Assembly (NCBI GenBank): GCA_002314195.1
Contig: DCCQ01000128.1
Coordinates: 1-9,235 of the forward strand
DNA length: 9,235 bases
From: Bacteroidales bacterium UBA1077
Lineage (GTDB): Bacteria > Bacteroidota > Bacteroidia > Bacteroidales > UBA932
Reading direction: 5' to 3'
Position 1 is the stretch's first letter. Each line of letters starts with the position of its first letter. The position numbers and the translations under genes are program-made. Below are positions 6,856 to 9,235 of this stretch, piece by piece. The notes beneath the pieces are model-generated. The model was not told where the DNA came from and did not search any database. It worked only from the letters and a program-made list of their open reading frames with translations.

Positions 6856-7819
6856 TTTTACCTCCGCTTTTTGCCCTTGGATGGGCGTTAACATAAACTT
6901 TTTTCAGTTTCTCGATGGTGTTGTGCGTGTAGACCTGCGTCGCTGCCAGCGAGGAGTGACCGAGAAGTTCCTTGATGGAGTTGAGATCCGCGCCCTCGTC
7001 CAAAAGTTCAGTGGCCAAGGAGTGCCTCAACACGTGCGGGGACTTTCTCCCGGTGATGCTTCCGACCTGCCCAAGAGCCTTTTTGACTGTCCTGTCCACA
7101 AACACAGGATAGAGTTTCAGGCCCTTGCCGGTGACCGCCAGCGGCTCGTCCGCCGATCGAGTGCGACCAACCATCGTCTCAACCGATTGTAAATATAATG
7201 AAATTTCCTTACAAAGCGAAGGAACAAGCGGAATTTCTCTCACTTTGTCACCTTTTCCCCTCACGGTCATCGTCCGCCGCGAAAAATCCACATCCCCGAT
7301 CCGAAGCCCGATCAACTCCGCCCGCCGCATCCCGGTACTGTAAAGCACTGACACAATGAGTCTTTCCAACCTTCTTGAATATGCTGCCTCGGAGGCCTTG
7401 TCCGCTCCCGTGATCAGCGCCAGGTTCTCCTCGGATGCATCACATTCCGTCCCGGCAAAATATTCATTCATCGACTCTTCCCTGTAGAACACTGGCAGTC
7501 TTTTTTCAGATTTCGGCTTCGCCACCGTCCGCACCGGGTTGGCCGTCAGTTTTTTCTTTTTCATCAGGTAGCGGCAGAACCCCGACAGCACCGACAGATG
7601 CAGCTTTACCGTCCTCGGAGAGTCTCCCTTCGAATCCATCAGAAAGACCTCATAACTTCTGATAGTCTGATGGTTGAGCGACTCAAGCAACGCCCCGTCA
7701 GTCTTTGCCTCCGTGTAATCAGCAAAACCCCTCAGCGCATCCGAATATATCGCCTGCGTCCTTGCTGAATATCTCCGGATGTCCCTGATGTAAGAAATAT
7801 AGCCCTCTATCAACCCCAT
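6845..7819 (-). CDS. xerC: Tyrosine recombinase, XerC-like
   Basis: A 324-aa site-specific tyrosine recombinase of the XerC/XerD class, which resolves chromosome dimers at dif during division. The N-terminal SAM-like core-binding domain covers about 1-88 (ARTQAIYSDALRGF). The catalytic domain keeps the full active site: Arg165 in STGMRRAEL, Lys189 in RGKGDK, His262 and Arg265 in PHVLRH, His288 in LGHSS, and the nucleophile Tyr297 in QVYTH. The length is slightly above the usual 290-310, with an insert around 120-145 (ECDASEENLALITGADKA) and a basic C-terminal tail. The neighbouring hpf fits the xerC-hpf pairing I remember from Bacteroides chromosomes, which favours a housekeeping XerC over a phage integrase. 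No attachment site is visible next to it. Confidence 0.88.
   Translation of the reverse strand: MGLIEGYISYIRDIRRYSARTQAIYSDALRGFADYTEAKTDGALLESLNHQTIRSYEVFLMDSKGDSPRTVKLHLSVLSGFCRYLMKKKKLTANPVRTVAKPKSEKRLPVFYREESMNEYFAGTECDASEENLALITGADKASEAAYSRRLERLIVSVLYSTGMRRAELIGLRIGDVDFSRRTMTVRGKGDKVREIPLVPSLCKEISLYLQSVETMVGRTRSADEPLAVTGKGLKLYPVFVDRTVKKALGQVGSITGRKSPHVLRHSLATELLDEGADLNSIKELLGHSSLAATQVYTHNTIEKLKKVYVNAHPRAKSGGKNGD
6860..6865 (-). promoter_or_regulatory. Shine-Dalgarno sequence that fixes the hpf start
   Basis: The minus strand reads GGAGGT, which leaves 4-5 nt before the ATG at 6855, and it lies within the last codons of the xerC-like gene (Gly-Gly). It supports the shorter 97-aa HPF over a start at 6894 and would let ribosomes finishing the recombinase reinitiate on hpf. 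Confidence 0.7.
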
Positions 7820-7823
7820 ACAT

Positions 7824-7851
7824 CAAAAATATCTATGCCTGCATTTTCAAA
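7824..7851 (-). promoter_or_regulatory. Weak candidate Bacteroidetes-type promoter before the xerC operon
   Basis: The minus strand carries TATTTTTG (7831-7824), an exact match to the Bacteroidetes -7 consensus TAnnTTTG. A TTTG at 7851-7848 could serve as the -33 element. The spacing is 16 bp instead of the usual 19-21, and the predicted transcript would start almost at the ATG (7819), giving a very short leader. The 87-bp gap is the only sizeable spacer upstream of the operon, so a promoter is expected about here, but this match is marginal. Confidence 0.25.
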
Positions 7852-7906
7852 TGGCTTTCCGTCCTTTCTTCCTGCCGTGTTGCCGAACCAGCGCTCACTT
7901 CAAGCC

Positions 7907-8551
7907 TTATCTGCCTTTTATTCCCGACGCTTCGGCCAGCCTTTCGACCGGCTTGTTGCACCATTGAGCGATGACTCCGACAAGAAGGGCGGCGGCGAGG
8001 GTTCCCTCGCGGACACCGTGGATTCCTCCGAGCCAGATGAGCGATGCGATGCAGGCCAGAGCCACAAGCGACACGTCCACAGCGACTTTCGTGATGTCGA
8101 AACGGGTCTTGAAAGCCTTGCAGATCGCCAGGACAAGCCCTTCGCCGGCAAGTGTGACCACTCCGGCCACGACCTCAAAACTGACTCCGATTCCGACCAG
8201 AATGATGCCCACAAGACACCAAACGACCTGCATCAGGTAGTTAGGGCAAGGCACATCCGCGATGCACCAGCAAGCAAAGTCAGTCATGTACCCAAACACG
8301 AACGCCACTGGCAGCTGCATCAGCTGAACCCATTCGTAATCCTTCCGAAGAAGCACCATCTGAATCAGAATGAATATGCAGTGCATCACGATCGTGGCCT
8401 CTCCAACAGTCAGCGGGCACAGCATACTCGCCACATAAGGCGGACACGAGATCGGCGAGGTTCCCAGGTCCGCCAGAATAGAAAAAGCCACCCCGAACGC
8501 CACAATCAGCAGCCCGACACAAAGCATCACATATCTCTTGAGTATATCCAT
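7907..8551 (-). CDS. YczE/YyaS/YitT-family integral membrane protein (DUF6198-like)
   Basis: A 214-aa inner-membrane protein with about five or six hydrophobic helices (roughly 8-28, 48-68, 78-98, 107-127, 158-175 and 182-198). Motifs typical of this family, as I recall it, are present: AFSILADLGTSPIS (22-35) after the first helix, a related segment SFEVVAGVVTLAGEGLVLAI (124-143), suggestive of an internal repeat, and HGVREGTLAAALLVG (178-192). No transported substrate or reaction has been settled for such proteins, so I give no specific function. The ATG at 8551 opens directly into the first helix. It stands apart from both neighbours, with 80 bp upstream and 87 bp downstream, so it may be transcribed on its own or be read through from the antitoxin gene. 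Confidence 0.8.
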   Translation of the reverse strand: MDILKRYVMLCVGLLIVAFGVAFSILADLGTSPISCPPYVASMLCPLTVGEATIVMHCIFILIQMVLLRKDYEWVQLMQLPVAFVFGYMTDFACWCIADVPCPNYLMQVVWCLVGIILVGIGVSFEVVAGVVTLAGEGLVLAICKAFKTRFDITKVAVDVSLVALACIASLIWLGGIHGVREGTLAAALLVGVIAQWCNKPVERLAEASGIKGR

Positions 8552-8572
8552 AAAAACAAAGGTTACAAATCA

Positions 8573-8599
8573 GCGGAGCGGATCCGCATCTTCCGCATC
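8573..8599. repeat. Short palindrome and direct repeats between the antitoxin and membrane-protein genes
   Basis: The spacer 8552-8631 contains the perfect 10-bp palindrome GCGGATCCGC (8578-8587), preceded by another GCGGA (8573-8577). The octamer TCCGCATC occurs twice with a 9-bp period (8583-8590 and 8592-8599). The GC-rich block stands out in an otherwise AT-rich spacer. No U-tract follows closely on the minus strand, so it is not a clear terminator. It could be a regulator binding site upstream of the membrane-protein gene at 8551. I see no convincing promoter match in the rest of the spacer. Confidence 0.35.
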
Positions 8600-8631
8600 A
8601 TCAGATATATAAACAATTGAATAATATTAGC

Positions 8632-8979
8632 TCAGAGCACAGCCGCAACGATTTTACGAACAGAAGAAAGTTTTTCAAGAAAGGATTTATCCCGTTTTGC
8701 CGTCTGCATATCATATTCGGCCTGAAGTCCGAGGAGAATGTGAGCAGGAATGCCAAGAGCCGCCTCGCAAAGAAGAGCGAACTTGGTGTTCACGGCTCGC
8801 TTACCGTTCACAATGTCGTTCAGGACAGTATAAGCCACTCCCATATCCGCCGCCAACTGCTTTTGTGACAGTTTGCGGTACTCGATTTCCTCTTTCAGCA
8901 GCTCACCAGGATGAGTCGGCACATACGGATCAAGGTTATTGGCCACCATATCCGGATATTTGGAATTCAAGTCTAGCAT
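8632..8979 (-). CDS. higA: HigA-type antitoxin, XRE-family helix-turn-helix protein
   Basis: A 115-aa DNA-binding protein of the HigA family. In an intact module it binds and neutralises the HigB toxin and represses the shared promoter. The hallmark PTHPGELLKEE (21-31) leads into a helix-turn-helix at about 37-61 (LSQKQLAADMG, then the recognition helix region YTVLNDIVNGKR), followed by helices around FALLCEAALGIPAHILLGLQ. I chose the ATG at 8979. A TTG two codons upstream (8985) is possible but less likely. The toxin remnant ends 11 bp upstream, giving the toxin-first order characteristic of hig modules. The coding sequence appears complete, so this is probably an antitoxin that has outlived its toxin. 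It may still regulate its own promoter, which lies outside the window. Confidence 0.88.
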   Translation of the reverse strand: MLDLNSKYPDMVANNLDPYVPTHPGELLKEEIEYRKLSQKQLAADMGVAYTVLNDIVNGKRAVNTKFALLCEAALGIPAHILLGLQAEYDMQTAKRDKSFLEKLSSVRKIVAAVL

Positions 8980-8990
8980 ATTCAAAAAAA

Positions 8991-9235
8991 CTATTTATAA
9001 TGGTTTGACAGTTCGAGAATATCACATACTGACAAGAAGGGTTCATCATCTTGATTGACAACAAATTCAATTCTGTACTGATCATTCACCCTTATTGACG
9101 AAATGCCTTTCTTGTCTCCTTGCAGAACCTCATAACGCAATGAAGGCAATCTGAACAATTCCTCCACATTTTTCGCTTGTTTCAGATAGTCTATCCTTCT
9201 CTTATATCTATTTGGAATCTATGCTTACGGTCGCA
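8991..9235 (-). pseudogene. higB: HigB/RelE-like toxin gene, frameshifted and cut by the window edge
   Basis: The minus strand from about 9212 to the stop at 8991-8993 encodes a RelE/HigB-type C-terminal region: NRYKRRIDYLK, RYEVLQGDKKGISSIRV, QYRIEFVV and a final ELSNHYK. This frame is closed upstream by a TAG at 9221-9219. The codons at the edge, in another frame (9235 downward), read CDRKHRFQ, which I recall as the conserved part normally just ahead of the RYK segment in Bacteroides HigB relatives. That frame then ends at a TAG (9193-9191). The gene is therefore split between two frames, with about four residues apparently missing at the junction, consistent with a small deletion. It is expected to be non-functional unless this is a sequencing error. 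GC content is about 38 percent by hand count, below the operon genes. Confidence 0.7.

Noticed and set aside
6845..7819. Possibility that the tyrosine recombinase is a phage or integron integrase
   Set aside because: It is overlapped by hpf and sits in a housekeeping operon, with no attachment repeats, cassette array or phage genes in the window.
7995..8010. Perfect 7-bp inverted repeat GCGAGGG/CCCTCGC with a 2-nt gap
   Set aside because: It falls on the conserved REGTLA codons of the membrane protein, has almost no loop and no U-tract, so coding constraint explains it.
7835..8620. Plus-strand open frame of 261 codons opposite the YczE-like gene
   Set aside because: The product is rich in His, Asp, Arg and Gln with no fold or motif, as expected for the complement of a hydrophobic membrane-protein gene.
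9191..9235. Programmed -1 frameshifting in the toxin gene
   Set aside because: No canonical slippery heptamer is present, and a -1 shift would still leave about four conserved residues missing, so a deletion fits better.

Overview
The window looks like a stretch of Bacteroidales chromosome, probably from an uncultured gut or rumen type. The reasons are the split 5'-nucleotidase (a separate C-terminal-domain protein), a YczE/YitT-type membrane protein, a short HPF directly behind a XerC-like recombinase, a lipoprotein GH3 enzyme, and mostly weak Shine-Dalgarno sequences. No species can be named from the sequence alone. Every gene I can support is on the minus strand, so transcription runs from high to low coordinates.

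Reading in that direction: (1) 8991-9235 holds the 3' part of a HigB/RelE-like toxin gene whose reading frame is broken about 20-45 bp from the window edge. It is followed 11 bp later by an intact HigA-type antitoxin (8632-8979). This end is AT-rich and looks acquired. (2) An 80-bp spacer with short repeats separates it from a YczE/YitT-family integral membrane protein (7907-8551). (3) After an 87-bp spacer with a weak candidate promoter, seven tightly packed genes run to the left end: xerC-like recombinase, hpf, a GH3 beta-glycosidase lipoprotein, holA, an ABC-2 exporter pair (ATPase then permease), and a secreted 5'-nucleotidase C-terminal-domain protein. Junctions range from an 11-bp overlap to a 14-bp gap, so this is probably one operon. 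(4) The last spacer, at the left edge, carries a hairpin-forming repeat and is followed by the first six codons of another gene. That gene is probably the metallophosphatase half of the split nucleotidase.

The operon mixes housekeeping functions (chromosome dimer resolution, ribosome hibernation, clamp loading) with cell-envelope and periplasmic functions (glycoside hydrolysis, export, nucleotide salvage). I found no clearly new biological system. The points most worth checking are the frameshifted toxin beside an intact antitoxin, a strong terminator-like hairpin inside the start of the GH3 gene, the GH3 gene lodged between hpf and holA, and the TTCGACAGGCTCAG-type repeat at the left edge. 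No intergenic gap exceeds 300 bp, and I saw no rRNA, tRNA, CRISPR array or insertion sequence.
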